DNA from: Apostichopus japonicus
Lineage: Eukaryota > Echinodermata > Holothuroidea > Aspidochirotida > Stichopodidae
Reading direction: 5' to 3'
DNA length: 64,000 bases
Assembly (NCBI RefSeq): GCF_037975245.1
Contig: NC_092565.1
Location: 13,671,499 to 13,735,498, forward strand
Part shown: positions 49,660-62,365 of the stretch, one piece after another
How the letters are laid out: the number at the start of each line of letters is the position of its first letter
How positions within the stretch are numbered: position 1 is the stretch's first letter
The notes under the pieces: model-generated
The model's input: the letters and a program-made list of their open reading frames with translations, nothing else
The model's database searches: none
Told to the model about the DNA's origin: nothing
Program-made: the position numbers and the translations under genes

Positions 49660-52600
49660 CCTACACGGGGAGCTGTAAGTATTAGTTAATCCGCCTAACA
49701 TCTCAGTCCATACAGTGGCGCGATGGCTCGGCGCACTGTGCGAGCTGATGATCGAGACTCTCTTTTGCATCCCTGGTTCGAACCCCGGGTGATGACGTCT
49801 TTTGCCGATCTTTTACAGCAAGTGCCTACACGGGGAGCTGTAAGTATTAGTTAATCCGCCTAACATCTCAGTCCATACAGTGGCGCGATGGCTCGGCGCA
49901 CTGTGCGAGCTGATGATCGAGACTCTCTTTTGCATCCCTGGTTCGAACCCCGGGTGATGACGTCTTTTGCCGATCTTTTACAGCAAGTGCCTACACGGGG
50001 AGCTGTAAGTATTAGTTAATCCGCCTAACATCTCAGTCCATACAGTGGCGCGATGGCTCGGCGCACTGTGCGAGCTGATGATCGAGACTCTCTTTTGCAT
50101 CCCTGGTTCGAACCCCGGGTGATGACGTCTTTTGCCGATCTTTTACAGCAAGTGCCTACACGGGGAGCTGTAAGTATTAGTTAATCCGCCTAATATCTCA
50201 GTCCATACAGTGGCGCGATGGCTCGGCGCACTGTGCGAGCTGATGATCGAGACTCTCTTTTGCATCCCTGGTTCGAACCCCGGGTGATGACGTCTTTTGC
50301 CGATCTTTTACAGCAAGTGCCTACACGGGGAGCTGTAAGTATTAGTTAATCCGCCTAATATCTCAGTCCATACAGTGGCGCGATGGCTCGGCGCACTGTG
50401 CGAGCTGATGATCGAGACTCTCTTTTGCATCCCTGGTTCGAACCCCGGGTGATGACGTCTTTTGCCGATCTTTTACAGCAAGTGCCTACACGGGGAGCTG
50501 TAAGTATTAGTTAATCCGCCTAATATCTCAGTCCATACAGTGGCGCGATGGCTCGGCGCACTGTGCGAGCTGATGATCGAGACTCTCTTTTGCATCCCTG
50601 GTTCGAACCCCGGGTGATGACGTCTTTTGCCGATCTTTTACAGCAAGTGCCTACACGGGGAGCTGTAAGTATTAGTTAATCCGCCTAATATCTCAGTCCA
50701 TACAGTGGCGCGATGGCTCGGCGCACTGTGCGAGCTGATGATCGAGACTCTCTTTTGCATCCCTGGTTCGAACCCCGGGTGATGACGTCTTTTGCCGATC
50801 TTTTACAGCAAGTGCCTACACGGGGAGCTGTAAGTATTAGTTAATCCGCCTAATATCTCAGTCCATACAGTGGCGCGATGGCTCGGCGCACTGTGCGAGC
50901 TGATGATCGAGACTCTCTTTTGCATCCCTGGTTCGAACCCCGGGTGATGACGTCTTTTGCCGATCTTTTACAGCAAGTGCCTACACGGGGAGCTGTAAGT
51001 ATTAGTTAATCCGCCTAATATCTCAGTCCATACAGTGGCGCGATGGCTCGGCGCACTGTGCGAGCTGATGATCGAGACTCTCTTTTGCATCCCTGGTTCG
51101 AACCCCGGGTGATGACGTCTTTTGCCGATCTTTTACAGCAAGTGCCTACACGGGGAGCTGTAAGTATTAGTTAATCCGCCTAATATCTCAGTCCATACAG
51201 TGGCGCGATGGCTCGGCGCACTGTGCGAGCTGATGATCGAGACTCTCTTTTGCATCCCTGGTTCGAACCCCGGGTGATGACGTCTTTTGCCGATCTTTTA
51301 CAGCAAGTGCCTACACGGGGAGCTGTAAGTATTAGTTAATCCGCCTAATATCTCAGTCCATACAGTGGCGCGATGGCTCGGCGCACTGTGCGAGCTGATG
51401 ATCGAGACTCTCTTTTGCATCCCTGGTTCGAACCCCGGGTGATGACGTCTTTTGCCGATCTTTTACAGCAAGTGCCTACACGGGGAGCTGTAAGTATTAG
51501 TTAATCCGCCTAATATCTCAGTCCATACAGTGGCGCGATGGCTCGGCGCACTGTGCGAGCTGATGATCGAGACTCTCTTTTGCATCCCTGGTTCGAACCC
51601 CGGGTGATGACGTCTTTTGCCGATCTTTTACAGCAAGTGCCTACACGGGGAGCTGTAAGTATTAGTTAATCCGCCTAATATCTCAGTCCATACAGTGGCG
51701 CGATGGCTCGGCGCACTGTGCGAGCTGATGATCGAGACTCTCTTTTGCATCCCTGGTTCGAACCCCGGGTGATGACGTCTTTTGCCGATCTTTTACAGCA
51801 AGTGCCTACACGGGGAGCTGTAAGTATTAGTTAATCCGCCTAATATCTCAGTCCATACAGTGGCGCGATGGCTCGGCGCACTGTGCGAGCTGATGATCGA
51901 GACTCTCTTTTGCATCCCTGGTTCGAACCCCGGGTGATGACGTCTTTTGCCGATCTTTTACAGCAAGTGCCTACACGGGGAGCTGTAAGTATTAGTTAAT
52001 CCGCCTAATATCTCAGTCCATACAGTGGCGCGATGGCTCGGCGCACTGTGCGAGCTGATGATCGAGACTCTCTTTTGCATCCCTGGTTCGAACCCCGGGT
52101 GATGACGTCTTTTGCCGATCTTTTACAGCAAGTGCCTACACGGGGAGCTGTAAGTATTAGTTAATCCGCCTAATATCTCAGTCCATACAGTGGCGCGATG
52201 GCTCGGCGCACTGTGCGAGCTGATGATCGAGACTCTCTTTTGCATCCCTGGTTCGAACCCCGGGTGATGACGTCTTTTGCCGATCTTTTACAGCAAGTGC
52301 CTACACGGGGAGCTGTAAGTATTAGTTAATCCGCCTAATATCTCAGTCCATACAGTGGCGCGATGGCTCGGCGCACTGTGCGAGCTGATGATCGAGACTC
52401 TCTTTTGCATCCCTGGTTCGAACCCCGGGTGATGACGTCTTTTGCCGATCTTTTACAGCAAGTGCCTACACGGGGAGCTGTAAGTATTAGTTAATCCGCC
52501 TAATATCTCAGTCCATACAGTGGCGCGATGGCTCGGCGCACTGTGCGAGCTGATGATCGAGACTCTCTTTTGCATCCGTGGTTCGAACCCCGGGTGATGA

Positions 52601-53287
52601 CGTCTTTTGCCGATCTTTTACAGCAAGTGCCTACACGGGGAGCTGTAAGTATTAGTTAATCCGCCTAATATCTCAGTCCATACAGTGGCGCGATGGCTCG
52701 GCGCACTGTGCGAGCTGATGATCGAGACTCTCTTTTGCATCCGTGGTTCGAACCCCGGGTGATGACGTCTTTTGCCGATCTTTTACAGCAAGTGCCTACA
52801 CGGGGAGCTGTAAGTATTAGTTAATCCGCCTAATATCTCAGTCCATACAGTGGCGCGATGGCTCGGCGCACTGTGCGAGCTGATGATCGAGACTCTCTTT
52901 TGCATCCCTGGTTCGAACCCCGGGTGATGACGTCTTTTGCCGATCTTTTACAGCAAGTGCCTACACGGGGAGCTGTAAGTATTAGTTAATCCGCCTAACA
53001 TCTCAGTCCATACAGTGGCGCGATGGCTCGGCGCACTGTGCGAGCTGATGATCGAGACTCTCTTTTGCATCCCTGGTTCGAACCCCGGGTGATGACGTCT
53101 TTTGCCGATCTTTTACAGCAAGTGCCTACACGGGGAGCTGTAAGTATTAGTTAATCCGCCTAACATCTCAGTCCATACAGTGGCGCGATGGCTCGGCGCA
53201 CTGTGCGAGCTGATGATCGAGACTCTCTTTTGCATCCCTGGTTCGAACCCCGGGTGATGACGTCTTTTGCCGATCTTTTACAGCAAG
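49660..53287 (+). repeat. T40C units in two clusters flanking near-identical units
   Basis: T40C occurs in three consecutive units (49699, 49864, 50029) and again in two (52999, 53164), 19 to 20 units apart. Between about 50030 and 52570 the units look identical to the CCC-type consensus by eye, followed by two CCG units. This suggests duplication of a segment of about 20 units followed by loss or conversion of one T40C unit. Confidence 0.65.
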
Positions 53288-53456
53288 TGCCTACACGGGG
53301 AGCTGTAAGTATTAGTTAATCCGCCTAATATCTCAGTCCATACAGTGGCGCGATGGCTCGGCGCACTGTGCGAGCTGATGATCGAGACTCTCTTTTGCAT
53401 CCCTGGTTCGAACCCCGGGTGATGACGTCTTTTGCCGATCTTTTACAGCAAGTGCC

Positions 53457-54445
53457 TACACGGGGAGCTGTAAGTATTAGTTAATCCGCCTAATATCTCA
53501 GTCCATACAGTGGCGCGATGGCTCGGCGCACTGTGCGAGCTGATGATCGAGACTCTCTTTTGCATCCGTGGTTCGAACCCCGGGTGATGACGTCTTTTGC
53601 CGATCTTTTACAGCAAGTGCATACACGGGGAGCTGTAAGTATTAGTTAATCCGCCTAATATCTCAGTCCATACAGTGGCGCGATGGCTCGGCGCACTGTG
53701 CGAGCTGATGATCGAGACTCTCTTTTGCATCCGTGGTTCGAACCCCGGGTGATGACGTCTTTTGCCGATCTCTTACAGCAAGTGCCTACACGAGGAGCTG
53801 TAAGTATTAGTTAATCCGCCTAATATCTCAGTCCATACAGTGGCGCGATGGCTCGGCGCACTGTGCGAGCTGATGATCGAGACTCTCTTTTGCATCCGTG
53901 GTTCGAACCCCGGGTGATGACGTCTTTTGCCGATCTTTTACAGCAAGTGCCTACACGGGGAGCTGTAAGTATTAGTTAATCCGCCTAATATCTCAGTCCA
54001 TACAGTGGCGCGATGGCTCGGCGCACTGTGCGAGCTGATGATCGAGACTCTCTTTTGCATCCGTGGTTCGAACCCCGGGTGATGACGTCTTTTGCCGATC
54101 TTTTACAGCAAGTGCCTACACGGGGAGCTGTAAGTATTAGTTAATCCGCCTAATATCTCAGTCCATACAGTGGCGCGATGGCTCGGCGCACTGTACGAGC
54201 TGATGATCGAGACTCTCTTTTGCATCCGTGGTTCGAACCCCGGGTGATGACGTCTTTTGCCGATCTTTTACAGCAAGTGCCTACACGGGGAGCTGTAAGT
54301 ATTAGTTAATCCGCCTAATATCTCAGTCCATACAGTGGCGCGATGGCTCGGCGCACTGTACGAGCTGATGATCGAGACTCTCTTTTGCATCCGTGGTTCG
54401 AACCCCGGGTGATGACGTCTTTTGCCGATCTTTTACAGCAAGTGC
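53457..54445 (+). repeat. C2A/G9A marker module, third copy
   Basis: C2A at 53621, T153C at 53772, G9A at 53793 and G81A at 54195 and 54360 repeat the module 6,595 bp after the copy II version. That is 40 units less the 5-bp deletion. It shares T153C with copy I but not copy II, and shares the G81A pair with copy II but not copy I. It has no C33G. This mosaic pattern points to conversion or differential loss. Confidence 0.75.
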
Positions 54446-54480
54446 CTACACGGGGAGCTGTAAGTATTAGTTAATCCGCT

Positions 54481-57324
54481 TAATATCTCAGTCCATACAG
54501 TGGCGCGATGGCTCGGCGCACTGTGCGAGCTGATGATCGAGACTCTCTTTTGCATCCCTGGTTCGAACCCCGGGTGATGACGTCTTTTGCCGATCTTTTA
54601 CAGCAAGTGCCTACACGGGGAGCTGTAAGTATTAGTTAATCCGCCTAATATCTCAGTCCATACAGTGGCGCGATGGCTCGGCGCACTGTGCGAGCTGATG
54701 ATCGAGACTCTCTTTTGCATCCCTGGTTCGAACCCCGGGTGATGACGTCTTTTGCCGATCTTTTACAGCAAGTGCCTACACGGGGAGCTGTAAGTATTAG
54801 TTAATCCGCCTAATATCTCAGTCCATACAGTGGCGCGATGGCTCGGCGCACTGTGCGAGCTGATGATCGAGACTCTCTTTTGCATCCCTGGTTCGAACCC
54901 CGGGTGATGACGTCTTTTGCCGATCTTTTACAGCAAGTGCCTACACGGGGAGCTGTAAGTATTAGTTAATCCGCCTAATATCTCAGTCCATACAGTGGCG
55001 CGATGGCTCGGCGCACTGTGCGAGCTGATGATCGAGACTCTCTTTTGCATCCCTGGTTCGAACCCCGGGTGATGACGTCTTTTGCCGATCTTTTACAGCA
55101 AGTGCCTACACGGGGAGCTGTAAGTATTAGTTAATCCGCCTAATATCTCAGTCCATACAGTGGCGCGATGGCTCGGCGCACTGTGCGAGCTGATGATCGA
55201 GACTCTCTTTTGCATCCCTGGTTCGAACCCCGGGTGATGACGTCTTTTGCCGATCTTTTACAGCAAGTGCCTACACGGGGAGCTGTAAGTATTAGTTAAT
55301 CCGCCTAATATCTCAGTCCATACAGTGGCGCGATGGCTCGGCGCACTGTGCGAGCTGATGATCGAGACTCTCTTTTGCATCCCTGGTTCGAACCCCGGGT
55401 GATGACGTCTTTTGCCGATCTTTTACAGCAAGTGCCTACACGGGGAGCTGTAAGTATTAGTTAATCCGCCTAATATCTCAGTCCATACAGTGGCGCGATG
55501 GCTCGGCGCACTGTGCGAGCTGATGATCGAGACTCTCTTTTGCATCCCTGGTTCGAACCCCGGGTGATGACGTCTTTTGCCGATCTTTTACAGCAAGTGC
55601 CTACACGGGGAGCTGTAAGTATTAGTTAATCCGCCTAATATCTCAGTCCATACAGTGGCGCGATGGCTCGGCGCACTGTGCGAGCTGATGATCGAGACTC
55701 TCTTTTGCATCCCTGGTTCGAACCCCGGGTGATGACGTCTTTTGCCGATCTTTTACAGCAAGTGCCTACACGGGGAGCTGTAAGTATTAGTTAATCCGCC
55801 TAATATCTCAGTCCATACAGTGGCGCGATGGCTCGGCGCACTGTGCGAGCTGATGATCGAGACTCTCTTTTGCATCCCTGGTTCGAACCCCGGGTGATGA
55901 CGTCTTTTGCCGATCTTTTACAGCAAGTGCCTACACGGGGAGCTGTAAGTATTAGTTAATCCGCCTAATATCTCAGTCCATACAGTGGCGCGATGGCTCG
56001 GCGCACTGTGCGAGCTGATGATCGAGACTCTCTTTTGCATCCCTGGTTCGAACCCCGGGTGATGACGTCTTTTGCCGATCTTTTACAGCAAGTGCCTACA
56101 CGGGGAGCTGTAAGTATTAGTTAATCCGCCTAATATCTCAGTCCATACAGTGGCGCGATGGCTCGGCGCACTGTGCGAGCTGATGATCGAGACTCTCTTT
56201 TGCATCCCTGGTTCGAACCCCGGGTGATGACGTCTTTTGCCGATCTTTTACAGCAAGTGCCTACACGGGGAGCTGTAAGTATTAGTTAATCCGCCTAATA
56301 TCTCAGTCCATACAGTGGCGCGATGGCTCGGCGCACTGTGCGAGCTGATGATCGAGACTCTCTTTTGCATCCCTGGTTCGAACCCCGGGTGATGACGTCT
56401 TTTGCCGATCTTTTACAGCAAGTGCCTACACGGGGAGCTGTAAGTATTAGTTAATCCGCCTAATATCTCAGTCCATACAGTGGCGCGATGGCTCGGCGCA
56501 CTGTGCGAGCTGATGATCGAGACTCTCTTTTGCATCCCTGGTTCGAACCCCGGGTGATGACGTCTTTTGCCGATCTTTTACAGCAAGTGCCTACACGGGG
56601 AGCTGTAAGTATTAGTTAATCCGCCTAATATCTCAGTCCATACAGTGGCGCGATGGCTCGGCGCACTGTGCGAGCTGATGATCGAGACTCTCTTTTGCAT
56701 CCCTGGTTCGAACCCCGGGTGATGACGTCTTTTGCCGATCTTTTACAGCAAGTGCCTACACGGGGAGCTGTAAGTATTAGTTAATCCGCCTAATATCTCA
56801 GTCCATACAGTGGCGCGATGGCTCGGCGCACTGTGCGAGCTGATGATCGAGACTCTCTTTTGCATCCCTGGTTCGAACCCCGGGTGATGACGTCTTTTGC
56901 CGATCTTTTACAGCAAGTGCCTACACGGGGAGCTGTAAGTATTAGTTAATCCGCCTAATATCTCAGTCCATACAGTGGCGCGATGGCTCGGCGCACTGTG
57001 CGAGCTGATGATCGAGACTCTCTTTTGCATCCCTGGTTCGAACCCCGGGTGATGACGTCTTTTGCCGATCTTTTACAGCAAGTGCCTACACGGGGAGCTG
57101 TAAGTATTAGTTAATCCGCCTAATATCTCAGTCCATACAGTGGCGCGATGGCTCGGCGCACTGTGCGAGCTGATGATCGAGACTCTCTTTTGCATCCCTG
57201 GTTCGAACCCCGGGTGATGACGTCTTTTGCCGATCTTTTACAGCAAGTGCCTACACGGGGAGCTGTAAGTATTAGTTAATCCGCCTAATATCTCAGTCCA
57301 TACAGTGGCGCGATGGCTCGGCGC
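54481..57324 (+). repeat. Highly homogeneous domain (about 17 units)
   Basis: From the C36T change at 54480 to the A76G unit at 57325 I see no difference between consecutive CCC-type units. Such uniformity indicates recent amplification, or repeat copying in assembly. This was judged by eye, so single differences may have been missed. Confidence 0.65.
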
Positions 57325-57579
57325 GCTGTGCGAGCTGATGATCGAGACTCTCTTTTGCATCCCTGGTTCGAACCCCGGGTGATGACGTCTTTTGCCGATC
57401 TTTTACAGCAAGTGCCTACACGGGGAGCTGTAAGTATTAGTTAATCCGCCTAATATCTCAGTCCATACAGTGGCGCGATGGCTCGGCGCACTGTGCGAGC
57501 TGATGATCGAGACTCTCTTTTGCATCCCTGGTTCGAACCCCGGGTGATGACGTCTTTTGCCGATCTTTTACAGCAAGTG

Positions 57580-60500
57580 CCTACACGGGGAGCTGTAAGT
57601 ATTAGTTAATCCGCCTAATATCACAGTCCATACAGTGGCGCGATGGCTCGGCGCACTGTGCGAGCTGATGATCGAGACTCTCTTTTGCATCCGTGGTTCG
57701 AACCCCGGGTGATGACGTCTTTTGCCGATCTTTTACAGCAAGTGCCTACACGGGGAGCTGTAAGTATTAGTTAATCCGCCTAATATCACAGTCCATACAG
57801 TGGCGCGATGGCTCGGCGCACTGTGCGAGCTGATGATCGAGACTCTCTTTTGCATCCGTGGTTCGAACCCCGGGTGATGACGTCTTTTGCCGATCTTTTA
57901 CAGCAAGTGCCTACACGGGGAGCTGTAAGTATTAGTTAATCCGCCTAATATCTCAGTCCATACAGTGGCGCGATGGCTCGGCGCACTGTGCGAGCTGATG
58001 ATCGAGACTCTCTTTTGCATCCGTGGTTCGAACCCCGGGTGATGACGTCTTTTGCCGATCTTTTACAGCAAGTGCCTACACGGGGAGCTGTAAGTATTAG
58101 TTAATCCGCCTAATATCTCAGTCCATACAGTGGCGCGATGGCTCTGCGCACTGTGCGAGCTGATGATCGAGACTCTCTTTTGCATCCGTGGTTCGAACCC
58201 CGGGTGATGACGTCTTTTGCCGATCTTTTACAGCAAGTGCCTACACGGGGAGCTGTAAGTATTAGTTAATCCGCCTAATATCTCAGTCCATACAGTGGCG
58301 CGATGGCTCGGCGCACTGTGCGAGCTGATGATCGAGACTCTCTTTTGCATCGGTGGTTCGAACCCCGGGTGATGACGTCTTTTGCCGATCTTTTACAGCA
58401 AGTGCCTACACGGGGAGCTGTAAGTATTAGTTAATCCGCCTAATATCTCAGTCCATACAGTGGCGCGATGGCTCGGCGCACTGTGCGAGCTGATGATCGA
58501 GACTCTCTTTTGCATCGGTGGTTCGAACCCCGGGTGATGACGTCTTTTGCCGATCTTTTACAGCAAGTGCCTACACGGGGAGCTGTAAGTATTAGTTAAT
58601 CCGCCTAATATCTCAGTCCATACAGTGGCGCGATGGCTCGGCGCACTGTACGAGCTGATGATCGAGACTCTCTTTTGCATCGGTGGTTCGAACCCCGGGT
58701 GATGACGTCTTTTGCCGATCTTTTACAGCAAGTGCCTACACGGGGAGCTGTAAGTATTAGTTAATCCGCCTAATATCTCAGTCCATACAGTGGCGCGATG
58801 GCTCGGCGCACTGTACGAGCTGATGATCGAGACTCTCTTTTGCATCGGTGGTTCGAACCCCGGGTGATGACGTCTTTTGCCGATCTTTTACAGCAAGTGC
58901 CTACACGGGGAGCTGTAAGTATTAGTTAATCCGCCTAATATCTCAGTCCATACAGTGGCGCGATGGCTCGGCGCACTGTACGAGCTGATGATCGAGACTC
59001 TCTTTTGCATCCCTGGTTCGAACCCCGGGTGATGACGTCTTTTGCCGATCTTTTACAGCAAGTGCCTACACGGGGAGCTGTAAGTATTAGTTAATCCGCC
59101 TAATATCTCAGTCCATACAGTGGCGCGATGGCTCGGCGCACTGTACGAGCTGATGATCGAGACTCTCTTTTGCATCGGTGGTTCGAACCCCGGGTGATGA
59201 CGTCTTTTGCCGATCTTTTACAGCAAGTGCCTACACGGGGAGCTGTAAGTATTAGTTAATCCGCCTAATATCTCAGTCCATACAGTGGCGCGATGGCTCG
59301 GCGCACTGTGCGAGCTGATGATCGAGACTCTCTTTTGCATCGGTGGTTCGAACCCCGGGTGATGACGTCTTTTGCCGATCTTTTACAGCAAGTGCCTACA
59401 CGGGGAGCTGTAAGTATTAGTTAATCCGCCTAATATCTCAGTCCATACAGTGGCGCGATGGCTCGGCGCACTGTGCGAGCTGATGATCGAGACACTCTTT
59501 TGCATCCCTGGTTCGAACCCCGGGTGATGACGTCTTTTGCCGATCTTTTACAGCAAGTGCCTACACGGGGAGCTGTAAGTATTAGTTAATCCGCCTAATA
59601 TCTCAGTCCATACAGTGGCGCGATGGCTCGGCGCACTGTGCGAGCTGATGATCGAGACTCTCTTTTGCATCCCTGGTTCGAACCCCGGGTGATGACGTCT
59701 TTTGCCGATCTTTTACAGCAAGTGCCTACACGGGGAGCTGTAAGTATTAGTTAATCCGCCTAATATCTCAGTCCATACAGTGGCGCGATGGCTCGGCGCA
59801 CTGTGCGAGCTGATGATCGAGACTCTCTTTTGCATCCCTGGTTCGAACCCCGGGTGATGACGTCTTTTGCCGATCTTTTACAGCAAGTGCCTACACGGGG
59901 AGCTGTAAGTATTAGTTAATCCGCCTAATATCTCAGTCCATACAGTGGCGCGATGGCTCGGCGCACTGTGCGAGCTGATGATCGAGACTCTCTTTTGCAT
60001 CCCTGGTTCGAACCCCGGGTGATGACGTCTTTTGCCGATCTTTTACAGCAAGTGCCTACACGGGGAGCTGTAAGTATTAGTTAATCCGCCTAATATCTCA
60101 GTCCATACAGTGGCGCGATGGCTCGGCGCACTGTGCGAGCTGATGATCGAGACTCTCTTTTGCATCCCTGGTTCGAACCCCGGGTGATGACGTCTTTTGC
60201 CGATCTTTTACAGCAAGTGCCTACACGGGGAGCTGTAAGTATTAGTTAATAAGCCTAATATCTCAGTCCATACAGTGGCGCGATGGCTCGGCGCACTGTA
60301 CGAGCTGATGATCGAGACTCTCTTTTGCATCCCTGGTTCGAACCCCGGGTGATGACGTCTTTTGCCGATCTTTTACAGCAAGTGCCTACACGGGGAGCTG
60401 TAAGTATTAGTTAATAAGCCTAATATCTCAGTCCATACAGTGGCGCGATGGCTCGGCGCACTGTACGAGCTGATGATCGAGACTCTCTTTTGCATCCCTG

Positions 60501-60709
60501 GTTCGAACCCCGGGTGATGACGTCTTTTGCCGATCTTTTACAGCAAGTGCCTACACGGGGAGCTGTAAGTATTAGTTAATCCGCCTAATATCTCAGTCCA
60601 TACAGTGGCGCGATGGCTCGGCGCACTGTGCGAGCTGATGATCGAGACACTCTTTTGCATCCCTGGTTCGAACCCCGGGTGATGACGTCTTTTGCCGATC
60701 TTTTACAGC
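57580..60709 (+). repeat. Mixed domain with paired variant units
   Basis: Adjacent units share private changes: T44A at 57623 and 57788; G81A in four consecutive units (58650-59145), three of them CGG-type; and CC32-33AA with G81A in two adjacent units (60251 and 60416). T100A occurs at 59494 and 60649, seven units apart, and G71T occurs once at 58145. The paired or short-run pattern is what unequal exchange of one or a few units would leave. Confidence 0.75.
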
Positions 60710-60879
60710 AAGTGCCTACACGGGGAGCTGTAAGTATTAGTTAATCCGCCTAATATCTCAGTCCATACAGTGGCGCGATGGCTCGGCGCACTGTGCGAGC
60801 TGATGATCGAGACTCTCTTTTGCATCCCTGGTTCGAACCCCGGGTGATGACGTCTTTTGCCGATCTTTTACAGCAAGTG

Positions 60880-61045
60880 CCTACACGGGGAGCTGTAAGT
60901 ATTAGTTAATCCGCCTAATATCTCAGTCCATACAGTGGCGCAATGGCTCGGCGCACTGTGCGAGCTGATGATCGAGACTCTCTTTTGCATCCCTGGTTCG
61001 AACCCCGGGTGATGACGTCTTTTTGCCGATCTTTTACAGCAAGTG
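60880..61045 (+). repeat. 166-bp unit with a 1-bp insertion
   Basis: The first T tract after GACGTC is five T instead of four (about 61018-61024). Homopolymer slippage is the simplest cause, either biological or from sequencing. It also carries G63A at 60942. The longer tract would be a stronger Pol III stop if the units are transcribed. Confidence 0.85.
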
Positions 61046-62365
61046 CCTACACGGGGAGCTGTAAGTATTAGTTAATCCGCCTAATATCTCAGTCCATACA
61101 GTGGCGCGATGGCTCGGCGCACTGTGCGAGCTGATGATCGAGACTCTCTTTTGCATCCCTGGTTCGAACCCCGGGTGATGACGTCTTTTGCCGATCTTTT
61201 ACAGCAAGTGCCTACACGGGGAGCTGTAAGTATTAGTTAAACCGCCTAATATCTCAGTCCATACAGTGGCGCGATGGCTCGGCGCACTGTGCGAGCTGAT
61301 GATCGAGACTCTCTTTTGCATCCCTGGTTCGAACCCCGGGTGATGACGTCTTTTGCCGATCTTTTACAGCAAGTGCCTAGACGGGGAGCTGTAAGTATTA
61401 GTTAATCCGCCTAATATCTCAGTCCATACAGTGGCGCGATGGCTCGGCGCACTGTGCGAGCTGATGATCGAGACTCTCTTTTGCATCCCTGGTTCGAACC
61501 CCGGGTGATGACGTCTTTTGCCGATCTTTTACAGCAAGTGCCTACACGGGGAGCTGTAAGTATTAGTTAATCCGCCTAATATCTCAGTCCATACAGTGGC
61601 GCGATGGCTCGGCGCACTGTGCGAGCTGATGATCGAGACTCTCTTTTGCATCCCTGGTTCGAACCCCGGGTGATGACGTCTTTTGCCGATCTTTTACAGC
61701 AAGTGCCTACACGGGGAGCTGTAAGTATTAGTTAATCCGCCTAATATCTCAGTCCATACAGTGGCGCGATGGCTCGGCGCACTGTGCGAGCTGATGATCG
61801 AGACTCTCTTTTGCATCCCTGGTTCGAACCCCGGGTGATGACGTCTTTTGCCGATCTTTTACAGCAAGTGCCTACACGGGGAGCTGTAAGTATTAGTTAA
61901 TCCGCCTAATATCTCAGTCCATACAGTGGCGCGATGGCTCGGCGCACTGTGCGAGCTGATGATCGAGACTCTCTTTTGCATCCCTGGTTCGAACCCCGGG
62001 TGATGACGTCTTTTGCCGATCTTTTACAGCAAGTGCCTACACGGGGAGCTGTAAGTATTAGTTAATCCGCCTAATATCTCAGTCCATACAGTGGCGCGAT
62101 GGCTCGGCGCACAGTGCGAGCTGATGATCGAGACTCTCTTTTGCATCCCTGGTTCGAACCCCGGGTGATGACGTCTTTTGCCGATCTTTTACAGCAAGTG
62201 CCTACACGGGGAGCTGTAAGTATTAGTTAATCCGCCTAATATCTCAGTCCATACAGTGGCGCGATGGCTCGGCGCACTGTGCGAGCTGATGATCGAGACT
62301 CTCTTTTGCATCCCTGGTTCGAACCCCGGGTGATGACGTCTTTTGCCGATCTTTTACAGCAAGTG

